Below are positions 50,518 through 63,244 of a stretch of 64,000 nt of DNA, one piece after another. The notes beneath the pieces were generated by a model, which was given only the letters and a program-made list of their open reading frames with translations, was not told the origin of the DNA and ran no database searches. The translations under genes and the position numbers were made by a program. Source of the stretch: Auanema rhodensis (lineage: Eukaryota; Nematoda; Chromadorea; Rhabditida; Rhabditidae); contig OZ059897.1 of assembly GCA_964057225.1 (NCBI GenBank), forward strand, positions 13,702,001 through 13,766,000. The letters run 5' to 3'. Position 1 is the stretch's first letter. Each line of letters begins with the position of its first letter.

Positions 50518-53500
50518 ATTGTTCTGAGAAATAAGTCTAAATGAAGTACATGTACATATATAAAATCATTTATATTCTCAATAAATTCATCAAATAGACT
50601 TCATAACATAAGATGAAAATCATATGTTTCAAGGCAATGAAATTGACCACATTCCGAATTTCCTTTTATGGGCATAATCGAGGGGAGGAGACAGAGCTCC
50701 AAGAAAGAAAAGGCTTCGATGTGTGGTGTTAAAGGGGAGGGATGCTATCATTCGACCTTCTCTGATTCTTGTACAGAAACAAACTAAAAAGAAATAGAAA
50801 AACGAATTTGTTGTTGGTGATGGAGATAGAGATGGGGGTTAAATGTGGGAGAGAGAAAATAAAGCGATTGAACCAGGCGGAACCTTACCATACTGTATCT
50901 GGTGACGAATGAAAGCTACAAAGAAAGTTCTTAAATATGACCAAAATTCACATGATACTCGTAGTGGTGCGTATGTCTTGTTCTGAGATTTAATACAGAA
51001 AGAAAAAAATGGGGGGAAAAGAGACGAAGATAATGACAATTTAAAGAAAAACGATGGGACAAATGACGATGGGAACAGTATTTTGGCCGAATAGTGGCAG
51101 CATCACAAGCGGTATGATAAACAATTCATATAACATTAGCAAATTGATGTACTCGTAGGTATAGGTGTAAATGACAAATACGTTAAAAAGGTTTGACCAT
51201 AAGCATATATTGGAATTTTGATGTGTTTAAGCATTTAATGAAGTGAACCTGTCTTCCCTCCTTGTTGAACTATTGACTTTGTGGCCTACTGCTCTAAGCG
51301 ACCACTGGCCACTGGCCACCGTCTGGTCAATTTCAATTCTAATTATGGAAAACCCCTCTAAGGCAGTTTAAAAATGGAAACAAGACGAGTGTCGTTATGT
51401 TACCAGTATAGAAAAGAATTATTTCTTTTCTGTTATGACCCATAGAATTGAAGCGAAAGCTGACAAGTTGCAAACAGGTTGTTTGTACTTTTAAAACTTT
51501 TGAAACCGGCCGTTTGCATCTTCAAAGCATTCTGGTATTACCGTCCAAAAGGCATAATTAAGTTAGTAAGTTGCAACACTTTTATTTCCTAACATTTCTT
51601 ATAAATCTCATTGTTTTATACAAGAAATTTGTTTCTGTTTGAAATATTACAGAAACTTTTACGAATTCATAGGAAAGTAGAACAGGAAGTACAAGCCAAT
51701 GCTTTCCTAATTTGGTTGTAACATCATCTGATGCAGACATCTTCTGCGCAACTTCTTAGCTCAGAATTCAGTATGAGAACCTTTGAACAAAAACAAGAAT
51801 AGAAATAAGAAGATGGAAAGTTTTGTTAAGCATTTCTGTTATCTTCTCATGACCTTCTGAATATTATTTCTAGACAAGTTCTTTGAACGGTGAAAATGAA
51901 TGAGAAAATATGTCATCTTTTGTATTTTTATAACTTTATAAATGTTATAATATATATGAAATATAAATATATAAGAAGCTTTGTATAATTTTATTTTATT
52001 TTTAATTATCCAAAAAAAAATTAACTAAAATTGATTTTTCAGTTCAAGAAAATAATCGTGTATGTAAAGTGCTTAAATCTAAACTTAAAATATATATATA
52101 TATATAAAACAAACTATTTTTTTTAGTTAAAAGAGATAAAGAATAAAATAAATCTTTTTTTTTTCTATTCAAAAAACTTATTTTTTAATTTTAATAATAC
52201 TAATATTTAATATTATAATATTCATTTTACTTTATACATATATTTATGATCACAAACCAATTTTTTTTAAATTTCATTTATCCTATTTTTTTGTTTCATT
52301 AAATTAATTATATTTAATATATAAAATTATATATTTACATACTATGCGATTGCTTAAAATGGGTATGCTCTCATAGGCATTTTTGGTACAAAGCAAAAAT
52401 GACGTATGATTTCGTGATGAGAAACAATTGAATTGGCTTGTATACTGGCAATCAGTGTCAATGCTGGTGTGGCCAAAGAGTTAATGAAAGCGGGATGATG
52501 GCGATAGTTGGAAGACAATTTGTTTCATCTTCTTAGATTCTATAGAGTCTCCACATTACTTGTTGTCATGTCAGAAATTGTATTAACATCGACAATGAAA
52601 AAATCTCTCTGGTCTTCTAAATTTAAAATATATATATATATACTATATATATAGTATAGTATTTCTTGTTAATCTCGTTTATCAAATCAAACTATTCCTA
52701 TGAAGGGAGAACGAGAACGCTGTTGTTATCTGAAATCGTCATATCAGAAAATCAACAAAACTTACTCTAACTCATTTGCTTTCGTCTTGCCTTTCAATGT
52801 CGCATTTTTTAATTCTTGCCTTATCTTCTTTATGTTTGATATTCACACTCACACACACACACACACCATGATCTACTAACTACTAGAGAGATAGCAAAGA
52901 AAGAATGAGAAAATTAGGTTCGTAAACCAATCTCATATTAAGGAAAAAGAAATTAATCAGCCCCCTCAAGATCTATAGCATCTGCCACCCACCTCGGTTG
53001 CTGTTGCTTGTCGTCATTAGTAAAAAATCCTCTAGAACAATCATCAGCTTTGTACTTCTAAGATGTTTACCATACTTATTCAAAATCCACGCTGTCGTCC
53101 TCATTCTAATAGGTTATTTTCAGAAGAGGTTAACATCATGTCTCAGAATAATAACTTTTGAAATGTTTATTTTTTGAATTCTAAAGTTTTTAGTCATTAT
53201 CTGCAAGAGCTACTGATGATTATTTCTATAATTAAGCTAATTTCGAATCCAAATTGCTATAGCTGATGTAAAATCTGAAGACAACATCATTGGATAACGT
53301 CACTCTTTTCCTTTCTAATGCATTTACACTTGAGCCATCCTTCTTGTAGTCTTGTGAATCTAATGAACAGATGCTCTTCTTTTACCAGTTTATCCTTAGC
53401 TTTGTTGATGAATATACGAAAATTATATCACTAACTTTCCAATATAAAATTTTTTTCTCAATAATTATATATTTGAATAGCAATGTGTTATTTCTAATAA

Positions 53501-54145
53501 ATGATTATATGCTTAATTTTAGTTTATCTCCATTAGTATTCTCAAACTTTATTAATTCTTTAATCTTTTTAGTAATTATAATAACAAATATATACATCTA
53601 TTTATGTGCTTAATTATTTTTTCTGTATTCGTATACAATTTAATATTTTCAATTTTTCATTAGAATTTACTAAAATAATTAAATTTATATTTTTTTCCCT
53701 TATCATATTCCCATAAATTTTGTGCTACACCATATTCATCTTTGAGTTTTACGTTTTTTTAACTTTTACCGAATGCATTAGACACGATTAATCTTTGAAA
53801 ACGAATGTTAAGGATATCATAAAGTTTTGTTCAAGCTGTTAATAAGAAAAATGGCCATATTGGACTTATGCGTTTTCTTAAGCAGTTTTCCCTCATTATG
53901 CGCTATCTCTCATAACATTTAAGCTGAAACTCTAATGAGTTGTCTGGTCAGATGTGTTCACTGAAATTTGAAAAAAACAAATTCTCAATTTAGCAATGTT
54001 CTCTTTTAGTTACTATGTTTTCAAATTACAGTTCATTGTTTTGTTATATTTATGGTTCGTTGCCCACTGAATGCTCATGAAATCAAATAATAATAATTAT
54101 AATTGTATTTCTAAGTTTTAATTTAAAATCAAATTTAGGTAAACG
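50518..54145. other. Gene-poor region
   Basis: About 3.6 kb with no supportable gene. Contains AT-rich runs (TA near 52090 and 52630), a short CA repeat (52850-52866) and T-rich open stretches near 53371 that translate to low-complexity hydrophobic peptides. Includes the transporter promoter on the left and the promoter of the candidate peptide gene on the right. Confidence 0.5.
52850..52866. repeat. Short (CA)n repeat
   Basis: 17-bp CA dinucleotide tract. Confidence 0.85.
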
Positions 54146-54490
54146 ATGAATATAATCAAATATGTCTTAGTTCTGATGTTTACGATCATGTGTACCATTT
54201 GTCAAGCTAGAATACTGGTGGTAAGGCAGTCTTTATGATATTAAGCTAAATATCTGAAATTATTATTTCGAAATTTGCTTGATTTTGAAACTGAGGAAAA
54301 GATTCGAGATAGCCGTTTTCAGTACAGTTTTGAGGCACCAATGATTCGACTTCTGGAAGAATATCGCCAGCTAAAAGATAGTGAACGGCCAGCTATTGTT
54401 ATACCACGTTGGAATTCAGAATATAATCCAAATAAACGAGTGAATGAGGATCAGTTAAAGGAAATGTTGCGGAAAACATGGATTGGTTAA
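54146..54490 (+). CDS. Candidate secreted peptide (neuropeptide-like) precursor
   Basis: Two exons (54146-54220 and 54296-54490) encode about 89 residues. The ATG lies seven bases after an atttag acceptor, consistent with SL trans-splicing. A signal peptide (MNIIKYVLVLMFTIMCTICQ) is followed by a short cysteine-free chain containing the dibasic site NPNKR. The final segment, VNEDQLKEMLRKTWIG, ends in Gly at the stop; a C-terminal Gly after a dibasic site is the usual donor for peptide amidation, which would give a 15-residue amphipathic amide. The donor (gtaagg) is good but the acceptor (actgag) is unusual for this genome; no other in-phase junction was found. I cannot match it to a known peptide family. 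Confidence 0.5.
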
Positions 54491-55344
54491 TGTACAAATG
54501 CTGCAATTTTGATTTATATTCTTCATACATTTGTATTCTTATTGTCATTATAATATATAAATCTTTACAGAATACCTTTTAGATTTCATATAACGAGCAT
54601 GTATGCTCATACATTCCATTATAATAGTTTATAAAATTTACAACTTATTTATATTTTAATTTATATCACATAATATATATATATAGTTACATTAATATAT
54701 AGAGTCTGGCAGTTTTAAGGACAAAAAAAACTTTTTAAGTAGGAAAAGTGCGAACTGAGTTCTGTTTGAAATGCAACCGATTCGTATGGAACAAGTACCG
54801 AAAATTCGATTTCAAAACCGAATCACATGTACATACGTGAACTTCATGTTATTTCCCGTATAAATATTTAAATTATGGAACAAGAGTTGTTAATTCATTT
54901 GTCTTCTTAGATTATCTCACTCCAGTTTTAACTTTTAAGATTAGTATTGAAAATCCATATATGTATGTATACAATGTATATATGTAATGTTATCTGATGA
55001 TGACTATTTCGACGGCATCATCATCGACGTCTTTCTTCTTTTCACTCCAGATTACAATGTGAAACCGAATTCCGGTCCGTGGTACGAGGAGTTTCTTATA
55101 GAAAACGATCAATGCCACAGTGTTACGTATAGATATATATTAAAAGTACAAAGAATAAGTAAGAAATAAAAATATTTAATTTCAAAGAAAAATACAGAAA
55201 AAAACTGTTTTCGTCTATTGCATAAACGAACGATCTTTTCACGAGAGCCCGTATTGGTTAATACCTGACAAGAATGGCTAATATGAGATAATGATTGGAA
55301 AAAAAAGTATTCAAAATATCTACATCATTGAGAAGAGAAACATC
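54491..55344. other. Intergenic region
   Basis: Flank between the candidate peptide gene and the convergent hydrophobic-protein gene. It holds one 60-codon open stretch (54987-55169) with ordinary composition but no splice or promoter context; not called as a gene. Confidence 0.4.
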
Positions 55345-56008
55345 TTATCCAGCTGGTGCATATCTCTGATAATACCTTCGGCGTGGTACAACTTCTGGAT
55401 TAGGTACATGTTTCTCTAACTGACACAGTATAGTGAAATTATCGGTAAAGGCTACCATGAGTTGTAAATACGATAAAAACTGCAAAATTATATTAAGTTG
55501 TGTTCAAACAAGTATTTTGATTATATTTTGAATTTTTCATAAATTTTTTTAAGAACATACTAATGGGCCAGCGTTCTCAGATTCAGTCGTTTGCATTGAT
55601 AGAAGAAGAATTCTCAAAATTGCTAGTTGAGTTGTACCGAAAACATTAAGAATTGTCTGAAAAGTTTAAAAAAGTGTATTTAATTCACATTTAGACTTAA
55701 TTTACCTTTAATTTGAATTTTTGCCACATCTCTCGTAAAGACGGAAGATGATAATTTGATGATGACGCATAATTAAAGGTTACAGAGTATAAAATACTAG
55801 TGAGTAATGGAACAGAATAAATTCCATCTGTGAATAAATGAAGAATAAATGACACCAAGCCAATAGTCTGGAAAAAAAAAACATAAATTTAATAGAAATA
55901 TATGTAAAATAAAATATATTTTATAGTAAAATTGTAAAAATAATAAATTACCGTTGAAATATTTCGGAGAGCAGTTAAAAGGTGCTTCTCTTCTTTCTCA
56001 TCATGCAT
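55345..56008 (-). CDS. Unrecognised small hydrophobic protein
   Basis: Four exons join in phase to about 156 residues. The ATG at 56008 follows an attatag acceptor directly, so it is either an SL-spliced start or the first exon I can see of a longer gene. After MHDEKEEKHLLTALRNISTT come hydrophobic segments: IGLVSFILHLFTDGIYSVPL, a middle region (LNVFGTTQLAILRILLLSM) and FLSYLQLMVAFTDNFTILC, then a basic tail (VVPRRRYYQRYAPAG). Two to four membrane-associated helices are likely. There is no signal peptide and only one cysteine. I do not recognise the family. Confidence 0.6.
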
Positions 56009-59000
56009 CTATAATTATATAATATATGTATATTTATATCTTTAATTCAGTTTTTCAAATTATAGTCTGACAAGTGGAACATGAAAAATATTATTAGAAG
56101 AATATGATTTGACGAAAAATGCTATATTAGAATAAATTATCACAAATATAGTTAATTAATGAAAAATATAATATATTATTCAATTCACTGATATAATTAA
56201 TTGAAAATTCAGCTTTTTACTCGATTATATCTTATAACTTTTCATTCAAATATTAAGTTTATTTGAGTAAATCTTCTCACTGAAATCCCTGAAAATCAGG
56301 ATTGTATTAGTGGTCATGTTATATCTGTTCGAACAGTAGAATAGCTTTTGTAGGCTTAGCTATATAGTAGAGTGGGCAGAAGAGCAGGTTTTTCGATGTA
56401 AAACCGACCAAACACACATCATACACATATGGAAATAAAGGGGGGGAATAGGAGAAACAAGCTGTTTTCTGCCATTTTCTAAGATAAGAAAATAAAGTTT
56501 CTATCGTTTATTATATAAACTTATACATCGGTATTTCAAGTTGGTGTACATTTAATAATAGGTTGTTCCACATATTTAAATTGTAAGCTGGGGTTATGGA
56601 AGCAGAAAACAGATCAAAGATATTCTTTTAGCCATGCAATGAAGTTCAAATTAATATTATTACTGTTTTTAAAAAATTCAAAAACATTGCAATAGTTATG
56701 ACATGTATGAGAAATTTTAAAGAAAGACATGAAAAAAGGTTTTTATTGCGTCCAATGAAAGAAAAGAGACAGAACTGCTGAACGATTAGTGGACGAGTGA
56801 ATCTGTAGAAGAAATAATAGGAAAAGACACACATTCCCACCCAGACACAGATGAACTGACTGTTTACTGCCCTCCGGGTGAAAAAGAAAATAGAAAGAAG
56901 ATGATGAATACGAAGAATATGAAAAAGAATCAAGACAACACAACCAATGAAGGTTGAAGGTGAAAGCAGGTGAAGGGGCAACTACTTCAGAAACAGAAAA
57001 CAAGGCAATTGGATGGCATATTATGAAGATTGCTAAGAACGATAAGAAGTGGAGGATCGATTTTCGTCAAGGTTGGCACCATTTTCCGTAATATGGTCTC
57101 CTCAACCGTTTTGAAAACACTAGAATATAGGAGATGTAATATTCGTTCTTGAGCAGTGGACAAAAATGAAACGAAAGATGAACATCCATCCGTCCTACAT
57201 AGCGTCATATTCGGTGAAGAGAATTATGGAGTCGTTTTGTGGTTTGTGATTGAAATGATCTTTAAAAGGATCACATGGATTTTTCTTGAAGGAAAGCTAT
57301 TCGAAATTATAATCGCTAAATTGACAATTTTCTGATAATAATATTGATTTTATAATGAACTTCGTACAGTACATAAGAAATAAATTGATGTATGTATTAA
57401 TTGGTTATAAACAGTTTTATAAAGTTGGTCATTTATTGACAACGCTCTACAGCTGAGTTTACATATTGGTAGAATTAGGCCAAAAGCTAATTTCTCTATT
57501 AACTAAGCGATGATGTGATCATTTATTTATTATGTGATCATGATAATCATTATGAAAACGGATATAATACCATAATATATAATAAGCAGAAATGATTAAG
57601 AAAACAAGTTCGAAACAATGAACAAGCTCATTCAGATTAAAGACATTAAGAGAAACATGAAAAGAAACTTGAGAAAAGAAAAAAAACAGATACGAAGTAA
57701 AAGGCTGACAAGTATAAGACTAAATAACAGGGGAGAAGGGTGAAAAAAATTGGTTGTTCGGGTCGATAAAGAAGAAAAACTAAAAATGAAAGGAGTGAAT
57801 AAAGGAGACAGGCAGCGAATGAGGGAGAGGATAGACCAAACGGCAATCAAGCGAATACCAATTATAAATCTATATACACTATGTCCAGATTGGCTAATAC
57901 AGATGAGTGTCATCTATTCGTCTTCTCTCATAACTATCCTTACTTAGATCTTCATACAGCTTTCTATCTGTGCAGCTCTTCTGTTTCAGTTAAGCAGTTG
58001 ATTCAGTATTTTCGAGATATTGAACAGATGGCTGTCACTTCCTTTTAGTCCCTCAAAGCAATCAAAAGGAAATGAATTTTGGTCTTTATGCTCAACCAAG
58101 AAAAATTCTACTGCACATGAGTAAAGAAAAAAGATTATTATGTAATTGGAAAAATATGTTAAACGACAAAAAAATTTGCAAAAATTATGCCATAGAAATA
58201 TGTTAAACACTGTTTTAATGCTCTCTATGGTTTTTGGAATCAGTAGTTGACCTGCATAACTGGATTATAGCAACCATTTTAAAATTTACAACAGCACTTT
58301 CCAACCGAAAGTCTGAGAAAAAATCTTATGAACAGCCTTTGTGATCTGTATACATATTTAGGCTATGTAAAATTTTTTCAAGTTAGAAAACAGGAAACAG
58401 ACTAAGATTACTCGACTTACAGTGACCTTTCCTATAGAAAGGTGAAAACTTAAAAGATTTATCTTATCGCTTTCGAGATAATATCTAACTCCGAAAGGCG
58501 AGATGAATCACACAAGGGCAAGACTTCAAAAAACTGAATAAACATGAAATTTTGGCAGAATAATTGCCAGATGGGGACACTAAATGAATTGAGTACAAAG
58601 CTTAAAATTTCCCCGTTTGAGCAAAGGTTAGCTTTGAGTTAGGGTAACAGGTCATAATAGACAATAGGTATTGAATGACTGTAAGCAATAGAAACGGCAT
58701 TGATCAACTGACTATTTTCGAGGTCAGGCCACTATAATACAAGGACGAAAGAAAAAAACTGAAGTAATTATTTGAATTTCGTTAATTATTTAATTATATG
58801 TTTATATATAATATGGAAATGCAAATGCAGCATACAATCGCTAGATTATAGATCTATTGAAAAATGGAGGAGTAATATTGATGGTACAGGTTTAAAAACA
58901 TGGATAATCAATAAAGAAAATCATGTTGTTTGAACGACATAAATTTCCACAAATTATTACAACGAAAACATTCACATATGCTTTAAGCTTTTGGAGAGAT

Positions 59001-59387
59001 TAACACGAAAAATATCTTTGGTTGGAAGATTTTTTCGAGATCTGGAACTGCATTCGAGAAAAAAGTTCAAAGACAAGGCTGAATATCTCACCATTTTACC
59101 AGAAGAATGAGATCACATTGATAAGGGAATTCCATGATGGATGAAGTAATGATTTCTTTATATTGAAACTTGAATGAATCAATTATTTGTTCATATTAAT
59201 TAATAATTACATGATATCTCTATACAGCATCGATAGGTCTTCCCCGTACTTTTACCATGATGTCTATCAGTAGTGTTGTCTTGTACGCAAAAAAAAAACA
59301 GTACGCAAATAAAATTAAAAAATTGCTTCAGCTTTCATTTATTATTTTATTGAAACTGAGTTGTTATTTCTATTTTTTTTTCAGAGC
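56009..59387. other. Gene-poor region
   Basis: About 3.4 kb without a convincing gene. Minus-strand open stretches at 56646-57208 and 57632-57913 are pyrimidine-driven (Ser/Phe/Leu-rich) and overlap in several frames. Upstream exons of the hydrophobic-protein gene could lie near 56040-56340 but none joins clearly. Confidence 0.45.
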
Positions 59388-60984
59388 ATGGGAAAAGTAT
59401 TCAAAAAGAAAGCTGCTTCTAGTGGGGCATCTGAAAATAAAAAGGTTTAATTTGTTCAAATTCTTAAATACTTTGAAAATTTTCAGAAAAATCTTAAAAG
59501 AAAGATTGAGGAGCCTGAAGAAGTAAATGAACCCGTTATCCCTGAACCTGAGGTTGATACGACTTCAGAAATGGTTGTTTAACAAAGTAAAATTTTCAGG
59601 AGGAAGAAGATCCTGTTCAAGCTTCTGACGAAGAGGTAGAATCTGGAGCTGAGGAAGATGAGTTAGACGATGAAGAATTGGAAGATGAGGAGGAGGATGA
59701 TGATGATGATGATGAAGAAGGTTTGTAGATTTAAAAGTCTAATGGAGGGTTTTTTTGTTTAAGGTGAAAGTAAGAACCTTATGAATGATGCATCCTCGGA
59801 AAAAGCTGAATTTGATTTTGAGGCGTTTCCTTTAGAACAACAAGATAAAGATGGCTTAATCAACATGCTTACGCAAGTATATCCTATATAGTAAAATATT
59901 AGGCTATCATATTACAATTAAGATATTTTTACGTACTGACGTTGATGTCGGAGGTTTAGCTGATGAAATGATTAGAATTGCTCCAATTGGCAATGTAGTT
60001 GGGGTATATTCTTTTTATTTTGTTATATAAATATTATCCAGTTATATATTTAAGCCCGCTGAAGATCAAGCCGATGAAGATAGTGAAAATGTTGTGTACG
60101 GAGTTGTAACAGCCGTTGATTTGAATCTTAAAAAGGTGAGTCGTTTTAGTGCTTTATCACTCATGATGTGTTTTAGGAAGAACCAGTAAAATATGCACAA
60201 AGTGTTGTGGATTTTCTTCTACAAAAGGCTAATAAGTATGCATCCAAGAACATTATTGACGCATTCAATGAGTTAAAAACTATTCGGGTAAGGATATACT
60301 TAGTTCCTTGTTCATATTGAAATCGTATTAAGTCCGGACTTTTGATTAACGAAAGAATGCTCCATTTCCCTAATCAGATTGTTACTCCATGCTTTAATAG
60401 TTTAAGGTTAGACTAAAAAATTTTTATTATGAATATTTCTCACTTTAAGTGTTGACTTGGCCGGAATGAAAACTCCATACAAAAAAGTTGTATATATTCA
60501 GAAACTTCGAGTTTGCGATGCTGAAGAGGTTAATATTTTTGTTTTCCCAAAAATTATCTTTTTTTTTCCAGTCAAATGGCCCAAAAAACACTGTTCCAAT
60601 GAGAAAGAAAAAAAAATTAGGAAAGGCTGCTAAGGTTCGCTACCCCGGCAACATTATCGATTTCCAATAATGAAAATTTAGAAGCGGCTTGCAGCAGAAT
60701 CGTTGGCTCAAAAGCAAGTAACATTTGATAATGTTGAGGATGCAGACCTTTATGAATTATCCACTGGTTCTCTTGTTTCTTTTGATTATCCTGTTCACAA
60801 TGATGTGGAAGCTGATAGTAAATTCCACATCGTTGAGAAGGACAAGAAGAAATATCTCCCCTATAGACGTGCAACTATCATGGATGCTGCTAGGTTTTGC
60901 GAATATTTGAATAATCTTTCTAAAAATACATTTTTAAGGTTTGATGCATTCGTGAAACGTGTTGCTTCTACACATTATGAATAA
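59388..60984 (+). CDS. BCCIP/BCP1 homologue
   Basis: About ten exons encode roughly 310 residues beginning MGKVFKKKAASSGASENKK, three bases after a tttcag acceptor (likely SL site). A Lys-rich start and a long acidic tract (EEEDPVQASDEEVES on to a run of six Asp) lead to the conserved BCCIP core: FDFEAFPLEQQDKDGLINML, the GNVVG segment, ENVVYGVVTAVDLN, SGLLINERMLHFPNQI, and near the end KYLPYRRATIMDAARFDAF. In yeast Bcp1 chaperones ribosomal protein uL14 and supports nuclear export; human BCCIP binds BRCA2 and p21 and acts in ribosome biogenesis. The basic patch MRKKKKLGKAAK before the last block could be a nuclear signal. For intron 2, a donor at gttgat gives 47 bp, whereas the next GT would leave a 26-bp intron; the former is used. 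Confidence 0.87.
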
Positions 60985-63244
60985 TCTTAGTTGTTTTCTT
61001 TTATATTGTTATGGTTGTTGGTTGTTGAATATGAAATTTTTTTCTCCAATAATCTCCCTACTACATAATCGTCTAGATTTCGCACAGTATGGAATTACTT
61101 CCCGATATAGCCCGTTTTTTGCAAAATCATCATTTTTAAAAAGTTCAATAGCGAAATATACTACAAAATGATAATACTAACCCAATATGATGATTCGATT
61201 ACACATGCCCGAAAATACAATTATAGAAAATCATCTTAACATGATGACAATTCTGAAATTGGTACTTGTTTTAAAGTCATCATTTTATCGGTCAATTTCT
61301 TAAAAATTTACGTACATGTTTCTTTAAATGTACTCTGAAGTATATAATAGCCCAAATTTCTCTCTCGGATGCCTGCTGTTGGTCATTCATTCGATCAAAG
61401 CTTAGGCTGATGCAATATATAAAATACATTTGTCATCCACGTTGCTTCTCTATATAAATAAAAGAAATTCTCTCAATAACACAGTCATCAGTTCTATCCT
61501 GGTGTATGTAGTTTCCTAAATCTAAACACAGCCCGCGTTTTCAGTTGCCGCTCAGTAATATGGTCCCGCTACATCCAATCCATTCTATTTCCCAATATTA
61601 TTTGAAATTTTGGGGAATTCCTAGTAGGAATATGCCAATGCCACTTGCACGTTTTTTATTTCTCATTTCTTTGTCTATACCTCGCTGATCCCACTGCACT
61701 TTTCAGCTGTTGTATTTCTCTTATCTCTCTTTTCGGACCAATGTGCAGTGTAATATTGCTGAAATTTAGATTTTTAAAATATTTATAGTTTTTTTTGTTT
61801 CTATATTCCTAGTCTATAATAAGATTTGGCTAAGATTGGATGAGTCGTTCTATTTAACTATTTTATGAACTGTTAAGGAATACATCTATTCCTCAATTTC
61901 GATTTGTGATTTTTGTAATCGTATCTTTGGAAAAATCTTCTATATCAGTGGATTTAGGAAATGGTCATCTTTTTTCAAGTTGTAATATCCATCAGGTGCT
62001 AACCCTTTAGCCTCGTCTTTTTTTCTTTAAGTCCCAATTCTCAAAATATATACACGTGCTAGCATAGTTTAGCCTTGCGTTTTCAATGCAATGATATTCT
62101 TGTTCTTTCTTCGTAGCTAGGTTTATATTGATGTTCTTTAGTGCGTGGTCATCTCTGTCAAATTCCGATTAGAGAATGTCGCAGAGTTAGATAAAGAGAG
62201 ACATGGAAGGAGAGAAAGGGGTAAGATCGTAATAAGATAGTAAGAATGGGTATGGTAAGAAGGAGAGTACGAGTAGTTTTCTTTCCCATACATCATCAGA
62301 CTCAACCGCAAGATTTCGAAGACAACTGATGATCTCCCAGTTGTAGACGTTAAACTTTTCTTTTCAAGTAATTTATAGTGTGCAGCTTGCAGCAATAATT
62401 GTCAAGTGTCTCGATCTCGCCGACTTGATTGATTATTAAGATTGGGCTGTCCATCTTGGGAACCGTATATAAATGTTCCTTTGCCAATAAAGGTTTACAA
62501 GGTGCCTTAAATGCAAGAGTCTCTTCATATTTTAAGATTTGCTATTTGATTTTAATACCAAATTCTTTTATTACTTTTATTACCTTTTGTTCAAGTTGTC
62601 ATTGAAAGGTTATCCAGTATCACTTTAATATAGTAATGTGCGTTTTATTTCCAACATTATCAAGCTCACGCTCTCTTTTTCTTCTTTCTTTCTCTGCTCT
62701 ATTAATTTCCTTAGTATTGAATTTTAATCTCTAAGCACTAATTTAACTCTTGGCTGTCGCAACAGTTGATTGCTGAGACCAATGCAAAAATCGTGATCAA
62801 GTCGATCAACTGCTTGAACAACCAGCTTTAGAATGTCAAACATTTCCTATCCTTTGCGAACTACCATTGCCTAATCAGATTGGTCTTTTCTAATCTGTTT
62901 GTCTTTGGTATAAAGGTAGTCGAAGCTTTGTAGGTAATAGCTGTTTTCAGTGCCCCTTAACATCCATTTGTTGCAACTCTCATCCTCCCTAATACATGAA
63001 TTGTCATTATTAGGCTAGCAAGTTTTCTTTTACTCTCCAACAACCCACACTCTTTTCTGACCGGATTTGATTTCTTTCTTTAAATCATGAAAAATGTCGT
63101 CATTTCTTTGTTATCAATACAACTCACGTTGCCGATGTTTGAAGGCTATATTTTTTTAGAATTTGATTTTTTGATCATTTGCTAAAAATACTTATGATAA
63201 AAGGTTTTTCTTTAGGTAGTTTCTATTTCTTATCAAGCAATATC
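60985..63244. other. Intergenic region upstream of cystathionine gamma-lyase
   Basis: BCCIP 3' UTR followed by about 2 kb of T-rich sequence that should include the cystathionine gamma-lyase promoter. A tttctttag acceptor ends at 63216, 28 bases before the next ATG, and may be its SL site. No other gene seen. Confidence 0.5.

Noticed and set aside
54987-55169. 60-codon plus-strand open stretch with ordinary amino-acid composition.
   Set aside because: Too short, no acceptor or transcript context, no conserved feature.
56646-57913. Clusters of overlapping minus-strand open stretches.
   Set aside because: Overlap in different frames and follow pyrimidine richness; none joins the hydrophobic-protein gene at 55345-56008.
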